In this document: positions 1 to 6,045 of the stretch, piece by piece
Layout: each line of letters begins with the position of its first letter
Position numbering within the stretch: the first letter of the stretch is position 1
DNA from: Nitrospinota bacterium
GTDB lineage: Bacteria > Nitrospinota > Nitrospinia > JACRGO01
Direction: 5' to 3'
Length of the DNA stretch: 20,400 bases
Assembly: GCA_016212295.1 (NCBI GenBank)
Contig: JACRGO010000121.1
Location: 1-20,400 of the forward strand
Translations under genes and position numbers: made by a program
Notes under the pieces: generated by a model
The model's input: only the letters and a program-made list of their open reading frames with translations
Told to the model about the DNA's origin: nothing
Database searches by the model: none

Positions 1-133
1 CTCTTTGATACCAGCAGAATCGGGCTTTCCTGTGCATGCCTTGCGACGAGAATAACGGGTGAGCCGTATTAGTGGAAATCTCTGTCTACGGTTCGACGAG
101 GACCCCGGGATTAAACCCCCGGGGTTACTCTAC
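1..133 (+). mobile_element. Group II intron, 3' end (domains V-VI; rest lies upstream of the window)
   Basis: Bases 61-94 have the length (34 nt) and sequence layout of a bacterial group II intron domain V: GAGCCGTAT at the 5' side, a GAAA loop, and CTACGGTTC at the 3' side. Domain VI follows at 95 to about 133, with an 8-bp perfect stem ACCCCGGG (102-109) / CCCGGGGT (118-125) and then TTACTCTACT. That tail contains the expected bulged branch-point A a few bases before the 3' splice site, placed near 132-134. Bases 2-55 form an open frame ending in TAA just before domain V. This is where the intron-encoded reverse transcriptase normally ends, but the 17 residues visible are too few to identify it. 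The distal helix of domain V pairs imperfectly, so this copy may be degenerate. Confidence 0.72.
61..94 (+). ncRNA. Group II intron domain V (catalytic hairpin)
   Basis: This 34-nt element contains the catalytic AGC triad (62-64) in a lower helix GAGCCGTA / CTACGGTTC, which pairs along 8 positions including one G-U. A GAAA loop lies at 75-78. Domain V binds the catalytic magnesium ions of the ribozyme. The lower helix is intact. The upper helix contains mismatches, so ribozyme activity cannot be assumed. Confidence 0.7.
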
Positions 134-169
134 TGTGAGAACTTCCTCAGTAAAAATCATGGAAAATTT

Positions 170-220
170 TTTCTGGCCCCTAACCGCCAGCCCCTAATCC
201 CTGCCTCCTCGCCCCTGCCC
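170..220. repeat. Low-complexity G-rich (minus strand) intergenic repeat
   Basis: Directly after the pncB stop the minus strand is a run of imperfect repeats of the type TTAGGGGC / GGCAGGGG, for example TTAGGGGCTGG and GGTTAGGGGCC. It fills the space between pncB and the intron. No hairpin is obvious. It resembles the other word-repeat intergenic elements in this window but has only one orientation. Confidence 0.4.
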
Positions 221-1483
221 CTACACCTTCCTAAGCCGCCGGTTGGGGCGGTATGCCCTGCCCGCCTTGGCGAGGCGCTTTCCATCCACCTGGACCACGT
301 CCGCCGTGAAATCAAAGGAACCGGCAAGGAGATTTGACCCAACTCCATAGGAATCCACAGGCGCGCCGTTCTCCTCGAAGGAGCGGATCTTCTCCGCATT
401 GAAGCCCCCGGAGACTATTATCTTCACGTGCCGGAAGCCCTCCCGGTCCAGTGCCTTTCTCACGTTCCACACCAGTTCCTCGCACACCCCCGTTGGCTTG
501 AACTGCCCCATTTGGTCCTGCACGGATTTGTCAACCATGGTCTCCGAGGTGTCGAGACGGACCCCGTACAGTTTGTCCTTTAGCCTCCGCGCCGCCTCAA
601 GGGAGGTCCTTACGCAATCGTTATCGAAGTCAACCAAGGCTATGCAATTTGTTCCGGGAAAGTGTTCGGTGAAGCGTTCAGCCACTATGGCGGTGTCTCC
701 CCCGTAACAGGCGATGAGGGCGTGGGGAATGGTCCCCGCCCCTTCGGAGCCCCACCACGCGGCCTGGGCGTCGGTCGAGACAAGGCTCGCTCCCCCTATT
801 CTGGCGGCGTAGCCGTCGCCCCCCTGGTTTCCCCAGTGGTCGAACCTGGCTGGAAAGAAGAGGATGGGTTTTCCCGCCGCGGCCCGGACCACGTTATGGA
901 CGTTGGTGGCCACGCGGGTCCTCCTGGCCAGCACCCCAAGGTAAAGGGTCTCCAGGTGGATGAAATATCTTGCGTCTCCTTCGATGGTGAGGACAGTCTC
1001 AAGAGGGACAATTGGGTCGCCGTCGCGCAGGGCCTTGACGTCAAGGTCCTGGAACCGGTTGTCCCATAGATTATCCAGGGCCTCCTGGACCTTGAGCTTT
1101 TCCTTCATACCGGCCAGGAACTTGCTGCTGTTCGCGTGGAAGAGGCGCCTGGTCTCGGCCTTGATCTTCATGAGACGGTCAAAGAGCTTGTACGCCTTTT
1201 CCCTGTCCGTGTAAAACCCTGAGGCCACCTTGATTATGGCGATGGCCTCGTCTATGCCGCACAGGACGGCGCTCTTTTTCTGGAATGTCTGGATGAGGGC
1301 GCGAGGGTGGCGTCCGTCCTTTTCGAGGAGGACCTTTGAGCGCCAGAAGTAGATGTCGCTGCGGTATCCCCTTCTCAACTCATGTATAGGAAGATCGAAG
1401 GTGGAGACGTCGAGGCGTTTAGACCCCGCCGAATATGTACTTGCTGATGAGTTCTTCCAAATCGACCGTGGACTCTGTTTCAT
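221..1483 (-). CDS. pncB: Nicotinate phosphoribosyltransferase (NAPRTase)
   Basis: This 420-aa protein catalyses nicotinate + PRPP (+ATP) to nicotinate mononucleotide, the first step of NAD salvage, in the cytosol. Visible family features are the N-terminal HELRRGYRSDIYFWRS segment (residues 34-49), EGAGTIPHALI with a candidate catalytic His254, the phosphate-binding VSGGFNAEKI (357-366) and YGVGSNLL (379-386). Length fits the family. The ATG at 1483 lies inside mlaD (65-bp overlap) and is preceded by AGGAGGA about 6 bases upstream. That sequence also encodes the conserved PGG of MlaD, so the apparent ribosome site may be coincidental. No later ATG/GTG/TTG precedes the conserved part. It is the last gene of the mlaEFD operon, probably translationally coupled. 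Function confidence is high; the exact start is less certain. Confidence 0.9.
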   Translation of the reverse strand: MKQSPRSIWKNSSASTYSAGSKRLDVSTFDLPIHELRRGYRSDIYFWRSKVLLEKDGRHPRALIQTFQKKSAVLCGIDEAIAIIKVASGFYTDREKAYKLFDRLMKIKAETRRLFHANSSKFLAGMKEKLKVQEALDNLWDNRFQDLDVKALRDGDPIVPLETVLTIEGDARYFIHLETLYLGVLARRTRVATNVHNVVRAAAGKPILFFPARFDHWGNQGGDGYAARIGGASLVSTDAQAAWWGSEGAGTIPHALIACYGGDTAIVAERFTEHFPGTNCIALVDFDNDCVRTSLEAARRLKDKLYGVRLDTSETMVDKSVQDQMGQFKPTGVCEELVWNVRKALDREGFRHVKIIVSGGFNAEKIRSFEENGAPVDSYGVGSNLLAGSFDFTADVVQVDGKRLAKAGRAYRPNRRLRKV

Positions 1484-1859
1484 TGAGAACTCCTCCTGGC
1501 TTTACAATGGTGTCGGAACCGCCGGGATTAAGCTTCAGGATTTTCTCTCCGATCAAGCCCCTGGTTTTTATGGATGCGATGGTGTCGTTGGTGAGCTTTA
1601 TGTCCTTCCGTATCCTCAATGCCAAGCGGGCCATGTCGTTGTGGACCAATACTTTTTCCACACGGCCTATTATGACCCCGGCGAGTTCAATGTCCGCCCC
1701 TTCACGGACGCCTGAGGCGTTCTCGAAATCCGCGAAGATGGTGTAGTAATCGGAACTCATTATTTCCAGCTTCCCCAATTTAAGGGAAATGTAAACCAGG
1801 GAAAAAATGCCCATCAGGACAAAGACGCCTACAATAGCTTCAGTGCTTAGTTTTCTCAT
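1419..1859 (-). CDS. mlaD: MlaD-family MCE-domain lipid transport protein
   Basis: This 146-aa protein is the periplasmic substrate-binding component of an MlaFED-type ABC system that moves phospholipids between inner and outer membranes. Residues 7-27 form one transmembrane anchor with the short N-terminus inside. An MCE domain follows (about 38-116), with the typical YYTIFADFENASGVREGADIELAGVIIGRV stretch split over residues 38-68. The C-terminus DLEELISKYIFGGV is like that of short MlaD proteins of delta- and nitrite-oxidiser-type bacteria. The start ATG directly abuts the mlaF stop (TGAATG), indicating coupling. It is shorter than E. coli MlaD, as is common in these lineages. The pncB start lies inside its 3' end. 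Confidence 0.9.
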   Translation of the reverse strand: MRKLSTEAIVGVFVLMGIFSLVYISLKLGKLEIMSSDYYTIFADFENASGVREGADIELAGVIIGRVEKVLVHNDMARLALRIRKDIKLTNDTIASIKTRGLIGEKILKLNPGGSDTIVKPGGVLNETESTVDLEELISKYIFGGV

Positions 1860-2606
1860 TCAGGCCACCTTTATCGGACCGTCAATCCTGCCCGATATGA
1901 ATTGTTGGGTTATTGGATTACTGGAATTCTGGAACTCCTCCGCAGGGAGGTCTTCCACTATGGTTCCATTGTGCAGCATGGCCACGCGATGGGCCACGTG
2001 GAATATTTCCGGAATTTCGTGGCTTACTATGACCGCCGTGAAGCCGAACCTTTTTTGCGCCTCCATGATCATCAGATGGATCGCGGTTTCCATCATCGGG
2101 TCCATGCCCGTGGTGGGCTCGTCGAAGAGGATGATATCAGGGTTTTGAATAAGGGCGCGGGCCAGGCCCACCCTTTTCTTCATCCCGCCGCTTACTTCGT
2201 CCGGGTATTTATCGCCCATGCCGGAAAGGTCAAGGGCCTCGAGTTTTTCCTCCACCCTGTCCCGGATTTCCTTTTCCTTCATCCTGGTTTTTTCCCTGAG
2301 CGGGAAGGCGACGTTTTCAAACACCGTCATGGAATCGAACAAGGCCGCCCCCTGGAACAGCATCCCGAATTTTTTCCTGACCTCGTTCAACTGGATTTCG
2401 CCCATTTTGGTTATGTCCAACCCGTCCACCAGGACGCTTCCGCTGTCCGGCCTCAGGATGCCTATCAAATGCTTGAGGAGAACGCTCTTGCCTATGCCGC
2501 TTCGCCCTATTATGGCGGAAATTTTACCGACGGGAAATTCCATGCTGATCCCGTCAAGGACCACCTGCTTGCCGAACCTTTTTGTCACATTCACTAACTC
2601 GATCAT
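1860..2606 (-). CDS. mlaF: ABC transporter ATPase, MlaF type
   Basis: This 248-aa cytoplasmic ATPase powers the MlaE permease. Motifs are complete: Walker A GRSGIGKS (34-41), Q-loop Gln85 in LFQGAALFD, signature VSGGMKKR (138-145), Walker B IILFDEP (158-164), D-loop TTGMDP and H-loop His196 in IVSHE. The GMLFQGAALFDSMTVFENVAFPL segment is typical of MlaF/Ttg2A rather than of general importers. Its start overlaps the mlaE stop by 4 bp (ATGA), and mlaD follows without a gap, so the three are co-translated. Confidence 0.95.
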   Translation of the reverse strand: MIELVNVTKRFGKQVVLDGISMEFPVGKISAIIGRSGIGKSVLLKHLIGILRPDSGSVLVDGLDITKMGEIQLNEVRKKFGMLFQGAALFDSMTVFENVAFPLREKTRMKEKEIRDRVEEKLEALDLSGMGDKYPDEVSGGMKKRVGLARALIQNPDIILFDEPTTGMDPMMETAIHLMIMEAQKRFGFTAVIVSHEIPEIFHVAHRVAMLHNGTIVEDLPAEEFQNSSNPITQQFISGRIDGPIKVA

Positions 2607-3373
2607 ATCAGAACCGAGGTCATGAAATAGTCCCAGATAAGGACCATAACCGAGGAGAGGACCACCGAGTTAGTGGTGGACTTGCTGACCCCTTCCGCTC
2701 CATGGCCTGTGTAGTAGCCTTCATAGCACGTGATCCACGTTATAATGACCCCGAAGCTGAGTGACTTTAAAAAGCCCACATAAATGTCCTTGAATTCCAC
2801 GCTGGTCTTCATCTCCGCGAAAAAGGCCCCTTTGTTCACGCCGAGAAGCTCCACCCCGACCATGTATCCGCCGTAGATGCCCACGACGTCGAACATGGCG
2901 GTGAGCAAGGGGACAGCTATGATCCCGGCGATTATTTTCGGGACCACCACGAATTTAACCGGATTTACGGCCATGGTCTTCAAGGCGTCGATCTGTTCTG
3001 TTATCCGCATGATCCCGATTTCCGCGGTGATGGCCGACCCCGCCCTGCCTGTCACCATGAGGGCGGCCAGGACAGGCCCAAGCTCGCGCAGGAGGCTAAG
3101 CGCCACCGCCGCCCCCAAAAGCCCTTCGGCCCCGAACTTTTGCAAGGTGTAAAATCCCTGGAGTCCGAGCACTCCGCCAGTGAAGAAAGCGGTAAGGAAT
3201 ATGACAAAGAGGGACTTTACGCCGATAAAGTTGATTTGCTTTATGATATGCCGGACTTTATACGGGGGGCGTATGGCCCAAAACAGGAACTGGTAAAAAA
3301 AAATCACCATGTTTCCCAGTTTCTCCAGGACGCGTAATCCAGGCGCCCCCAAAAATTCCAGAAATCTTACCAT
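2603..3373 (-). CDS. mlaE: MlaE-family ABC transporter permease
   Basis: This 256-aa inner-membrane permease of the Mla-type phospholipid transporter carries the family core GRAGSAITAEIGIMRITEQIDAL, split by the LREL-GPVLAALMVT helix before it. It has about five to six hydrophobic segments and the C-terminal NSVVLSSVMVLIWDYFMTSVL. I prefer the ATG at 3373 (MVRFLEFLG...), preceded by AAGG with a 7-base gap. The frame stays open upstream to 3481, but the extra 36 residues are basic, lack family similarity and run into an AT-rich repeat. Genes for MlaB (STAS) and MlaC (periplasmic carrier) are not adjacent. Confidence 0.93.
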   Translation of the reverse strand: MVRFLEFLGAPGLRVLEKLGNMVIFFYQFLFWAIRPPYKVRHIIKQINFIGVKSLFVIFLTAFFTGGVLGLQGFYTLQKFGAEGLLGAAVALSLLRELGPVLAALMVTGRAGSAITAEIGIMRITEQIDALKTMAVNPVKFVVVPKIIAGIIAVPLLTAMFDVVGIYGGYMVGVELLGVNKGAFFAEMKTSVEFKDIYVGFLKSLSFGVIITWITCYEGYYTGHGAEGVSKSTTNSVVLSSVMVLIWDYFMTSVLI

Positions 3374-3475
3374 TGATAGCCTTAATATTATTACGTTCAG
3401 AAGTTTGCGTTTTCCACGCAAGTTTTTCAACCGCTTCTCGGGGCGCGCATGGCAGCAACCAAGGATAAAGCAAAA

Positions 3476-3600
3476 CCCCAAATGTCAAATAACAAATTAC
3501 AAACAAATTACAAATTACAATTACCGAATGTCCAAAAACAATTCCTTATCCTTGTTTGCTCTTTGTAATTTTGTTTATTGAGATTTATTTGATAATTGAT
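3476..3600. repeat. AT-rich word-repeat palindrome upstream of mlaE
   Basis: The left half repeats the words CAAATAACAAATTAC and CAAACAAATTAC. The right half (3560-3598) carries their rough complements, GTAATTTTGTTTATTGAG and ATTTGATAATTGA. The whole can fold as a long imperfect hairpin. It lies between the preceding gene's end (3728) and mlaE and could act as a terminator or leader structure. It belongs to the class of intergenic palindromes found throughout the window. Bases 3600-3727 hold nothing else I recognise. Confidence 0.55.
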
Positions 3601-3727
3601 TTTTGAAGCTTCATACTCTCGCTAATGGCGCTGGCGGAGACTCGTGGTCCGGCATTCTTAGGCAGCGCCTGAGAGCGAAAGACAAAAATTTATAAGGGAA
3701 TAATGTAGCATTTCCTTGAGAAAGCAG

Positions 3728-4360
3728 TCAATTACCGGTGGGATCCACCCCCTGCTGCAATCTGCCCAGGGTGTGCATGGGGTTTTTATCCAGAAATTTC
3801 CGGCAGGATTCCTTGAAGTCCTGCCCGTTTTTTAAAAGGCCATGCAGGGCCAATGTATCGGCGTCGTTCTGATGCCCCAAGGCCAAGGCGCTTTCAATGG
3901 CAAGGAGATTGCTCAACTCAGCGATGGCAAGGCCCTTTTTTCCCTCTTCCGGTTTTTCGGACGCGCAAAGCGGCTCCACCAGCATTTTAGCGGACTGCGA
4001 CGCCTTTCCATAAAAGAAGTATTCCTCGATTTTGTCCCTTTTCATCACATCCAGCGCCTGGGCATTCAAAATCTTGAACTGTTCCAGGGACTCGCGAGGA
4101 TTCATCTTCCCGGTGAGAAAATCGATTTGCCGGCCGTATACCTCGATGTTCAGCCTCTGGAGCTCTTTTTGAACGGCTTTCCGCAATTTTTCGTCCGGGA
4201 GCTGGTCTTTTTCGAGCGCCGCTTGCATCTCAACCAGGTAGCCGCCTACTCTTACGGCAATGAAACGCTGGTACTGCATGGAGTTATCATACTGGTAATA
4301 CCACATAAGGGACATAAAGCAAAACCCGGCAACGTAAAAAAGAACCGTTTTTTTCTTCAA
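3728..4360 (-). CDS. Hypothetical single-pass membrane-anchored protein
   Basis: About 210 aa with no recognised family. A lysine-rich N-terminus is followed by one hydrophobic segment (roughly residues 6-21, VLFYVAGFCFMSLMWYY), so the protein is probably anchored in the inner membrane with the rest outside the cytoplasm. The remainder looks mostly alpha-helical and charged, with two cysteines (in LCASEK and ESCRKF) that might pair. The best start is the TTG at 4360, with AAGGAG about 8 bases upstream. A TTG at 4366 is too close to that ribosome site. A sigma-70-like promoter lies at 4402-4431. It is alone on the minus strand, 350 bp before mlaE. No function is proposed. Confidence 0.7.
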   Translation of the reverse strand: MKKKTVLFYVAGFCFMSLMWYYQYDNSMQYQRFIAVRVGGYLVEMQAALEKDQLPDEKLRKAVQKELQRLNIEVYGRQIDFLTGKMNPRESLEQFKILNAQALDVMKRDKIEEYFFYGKASQSAKMLVEPLCASEKPEEGKKGLAIAELSNLLAIESALALGHQNDADTLALHGLLKNGQDFKESCRKFLDKNPMHTLGRLQQGVDPTGN

Positions 4361-4401
4361 AACCAACTCTCCTTTTCAAGAATGGATCAGCGGAACGTTC
4401 T

Positions 4402-4431
4402 ATGTTACGACGCGCGGGTCCTTTCAGTCAA
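4402..4431 (-). promoter_or_regulatory. Predicted sigma-70 promoter of the membrane protein gene
   Basis: Read on the minus strand, TTGACT (4431-4426) is followed by an 18-base spacer and TAACAT (4407-4402). This puts transcription start near 4395, about 35 bases before the TTG start. Confidence 0.45.
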
Positions 4432-4690
4432 ATTGCGATTATTTTGATATTGTTTCGGATTTAGTTATTCGGATTTCTAATTTAAGCATTGTCTCTCCCT
4501 ATAATGCCCTGCTCTGAAACCTTGGCAAAAGAGACTCCGCTTCTTTCCTCAAATATGCAGAGCCTCGGCAGGAACAGTTCCCATTGCGACCCAAAAGAAA
4601 CAAAAGACGGCAGGTTAGACCTTGATTTCCAGCGGCATACTGCGCTTCATTAAATCCTAGCCAAGATATTTGAATTTTTTATTTGTCATA
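4432..4690. other. Intergenic stretch without a recognised gene
   Basis: Nothing in this stretch has coding character on either strand. Bases 4446-4480 carry a word repeat read on the minus strand as AATCCGAATAACTAAATCCG, resembling one arm of the palindromic intergenic elements elsewhere in the window. The rest shows no recognisable RNA or site. Confidence 0.4.
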
Positions 4691-4699
4691 AATTTTTCT

Positions 4700-4778
4700 C
4701 TAAGGAAGGCAGGAATGCGGGAAAGTTTTTTATTTTTCTCACCTTCCCGGTTTTTTCCTGGTTTCCTGCATTCCTTAG
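4700..4778. repeat. Palindromic element next to truncated hicA
   Basis: CTAAGGAAGGCAGGAA (4700-4715) is complementary to TTCCTGCATTCCTTAG (4763-4778) at 15 of 16 positions. Inner GCGGGAAAG / CTTCCCGG extends the stem. The centre is AT-rich. The element lies immediately beyond the point where hicA similarity is lost. T-rich tracts flank both sides (TTTTTTATT left, TTTTTTTATT right) and could be a target duplication or low complexity. Confidence 0.65.
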
Positions 4779-4790
4779 CTAAAATTTTTT

Positions 4791-4817
4791 TTATTTAGAA
4801 TGTGCGTTTCGCTTCAT
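4791..4817 (-). pseudogene. hicA-like toxin remnant (first codons only)
   Basis: The ATG overlaps the TGA of the upstream hicB-like frame (ATGA), the usual hicBA coupling. The reading is MKRNA followed by HSK and stop. MKRNA is a common HicA-type beginning; everything after it is lost and the palindromic element at 4700-4778 follows. The toxin cannot be made. The identification rests on few residues plus the position behind hicB. Confidence 0.45.
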
Positions 4818-5025
4818 ACCGCTATCTGTTCTTCATGATATATACTCCCGGCGGCAACGATGGCGTCTTGGCGATTAAACTCAATGGTTTCCCGCAAGGT
4901 GATTTTCAGAGTTTCCATTAATTCTTTTTTGATGGTTCCTGGCAATTGACTCCAGGCACTTCCTCGATCCAACCAATCCACCAGCCACCTTCTTCCTTGA
5001 TGATTGCCGTGTACGTGTTATTCAC
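4814..5025 (-). pseudogene. HicB-family antitoxin, frameshifted
   Basis: The GTG at 5025 has AAGGAGG 6 bases upstream. The first frame reads MNNTYTAIIKEEGGWWIGWI and then EEVPGVNCQ, a clear HicB-type antitoxin start of the short ~70-aa kind, but stops at codon 36. One frame over, the protein continues as GTIKKELMETLKITLRETIE and then FNRQDAIVAAGSIYHEEQIAV. Restoring one base near 4938-4942 (CAGGAA from CAGGGAA) rejoins both halves into a normal-length protein. A -10 candidate TATAAT (minus strand, 5101-5096) lies upstream. With the cognate toxin gone, loss of the antitoxin would carry no penalty. Confidence 0.8.
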
Positions 5026-5142
5026 AATGAACCTCCTTATAGATTTCTATCCTGCCATTTATACAACCAACGGGTTTATATTTGCATTGCGATAAATTAT
5101 ACCACGAACTTTCTAAAGTACGGGACCTTGAAAAAATACCTT

Positions 5143-5300
5143 ATTCCCCGATCCTACAATCCTTCAATAATCCTCACCTCTTCTTCCGTCAATCCGTATA
5201 GTTCGTAAACCAGCCGGTCGATCTCCCTGTCCGTGGCGTCGATCTGGCGCTTCAGGACCGTCTGGTCGTGGGCGGTCTTGGCCTTTTGAAGCTGTTTGAA
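5143..5300 (-). repeat. Direct repeat copy 1 (matches 5890-6045)
   Basis: From ATTCCCCGATCCTACAATCC onward this segment matches 5890-6045 closely on the same strand (about 85-90 % by eye), and decays near 5300. The two copies flank the toxin-antitoxin pair at 5347-5825. Confidence 0.85.
5153..5300 (-). pseudogene. Fragment of restriction-modification enzyme C-terminus
   Basis: The minus strand encodes about 45 residues, QLQKAKTAHDQTVLKRQIDA followed by TDREIDRLVYELYGLTEEEV and RIIEGL, then TAG at 5155-5153. This is nearly identical to the last residues of the intact restriction-modification protein ending at 5901. Most differences are synonymous or conservative, suggesting divergence under selection before it became a relic. 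There is no start and no catalytic part. It is the stump of a second, related gene or of the same gene before rearrangement. Confidence 0.8.
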
Positions 5301-5346
5301 AAATTGAAGCCGGACATTGATTATTTAATGGCAACTCTGAAGGGGA

Positions 5347-5652
5347 TTAGAAAGATGCTGGTAAATATCGGTCGATGTCTAATGCTCCGTGGAATACGCC
5401 AAGGATGTCAATATTCCCATTCGATTTTATTATGTAGGCGATTCTGTAGTGGCCATATAGAAGAATTCGGATGTTTTCATCCGGGCATCGGTCGTATCGA
5501 TGGCCTATTTTCGGAAACCGCTTCAATATTTGGGCTTTCTGATAAATACCCTCAACCATTTGCCGAGCGGCTTTGGGGTTATCCAATGCAATATAGTCGT
5601 ATATATCGTGGAGCCATTTTTCCGCTTCGCGCGTCCATCTTATTTCGGCCAT
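5347..5652 (-). CDS. RelE/ParE-superfamily toxin
   Basis: The 101-aa protein has the ParE/RelE fold pattern: TREAEKWLHDIYDYIALDNP (helix hairpin, residues 7-26), then KRFPKIGHRY, then a beta-sheet with ILLYGHYRIAYIIKSNGNIDILGVFHGALD. The GHYRIAY...V.H pattern marks this superfamily. It cannot be told from sequence alone whether it poisons gyrase (ParE) or cleaves ribosome-bound mRNA (RelE). It overlaps the upstream antitoxin frame by 13 bp. It is full length with no disruption, so the module may be active. Confidence 0.88.
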   Translation of the reverse strand: MAEIRWTREAEKWLHDIYDYIALDNPKAARQMVEGIYQKAQILKRFPKIGHRYDRCPDENIRILLYGHYRIAYIIKSNGNIDILGVFHGALDIDRYLPASF

Positions 5653-5825
5653 GCTTTGATTCGCTTTTTTAGTTCCTCGTTGCTGATGGTCCTGTTGGCT
5701 TTTGAATCCGCGAGGCCCCGTTCCACCATTCGGATAAACGCCAGTTCCCGAAGAATTTCATCATAGGTGCTATCGTCCGGTTGTTCTTCAATGATTTTCG
5801 CCATTTCCTCTTTGGCCGTATTCAT
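5640..5825 (-). CDS. Small antitoxin of the RelE/ParE-type module
   Basis: This 61-aa, strongly charged and helical protein resembles the short antitoxins found just upstream of RelE/ParE toxins: EEMAKIIEEQPDDSTYDEIL, then a second helix, then the C-terminal SNEELKKRIKAWPK. GGGAG stands 5 bases before the ATG. It probably neutralises the downstream toxin and may autoregulate, although no classic ribbon-helix-helix or HTH DNA-binding motif is obvious. A promoter is predicted at 5862-5890. Confidence 0.82.
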   Translation of the reverse strand: MNTAKEEMAKIIEEQPDDSTYDEILRELAFIRMVERGLADSKANRTISNEELKKRIKAWPK

Positions 5826-5861
5826 TTTTCTCCCTTCGTCGATATTTGTCGGTTACTTAAT

Positions 5862-5890
5862 AATTTACTCCCGTTGCCTTTCCTGGTCAA
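5862..5890 (-). promoter_or_regulatory. Predicted sigma-70 promoter of the toxin-antitoxin pair
   Basis: On the minus strand, TTGACC (5890-5885) is followed by a 17-base spacer and TAAATT (5867-5862). The -35 element falls exactly at the outer edge of direct repeat copy 2, between the restriction gene stop and the antitoxin start. Confidence 0.45.
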
Positions 5891-6045
5891 TTCCCCGATC
5901 CTACAATCCCTCAACGATTTTAATCTCTTCCTCCGCCAATCCGTATAGCTCATAAACCAGCCGGTCGATTTCCTTGTCCGTGGCGTCGATCTGGCGTTTC
6001 AGGGCCGTCTGGTCGTGGGCGGTCTTTGCCTTTTGAAGTTCCTTG
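5890..6045 (-). repeat. Direct repeat copy 2 (3' end of the intact restriction gene)
   Basis: This is the partner of copy 1. Both copies begin with ATTCCCCGATCCTACAATCC and cover the stop codon and the last ~45 codons. The spacing between copies is about 590 bp. Confidence 0.85.

Noticed and set aside
59-337. 92-codon plus-strand frame at the window start
   Set aside because: It runs through the intron domain V/VI hairpins and into the antisense of pncB; not protein-like.
3374-3481. N-terminal extension of MlaE
   Set aside because: It lacks family similarity, runs into AT-rich repeat DNA, and the ATG at 3373 has its own ribosome site.
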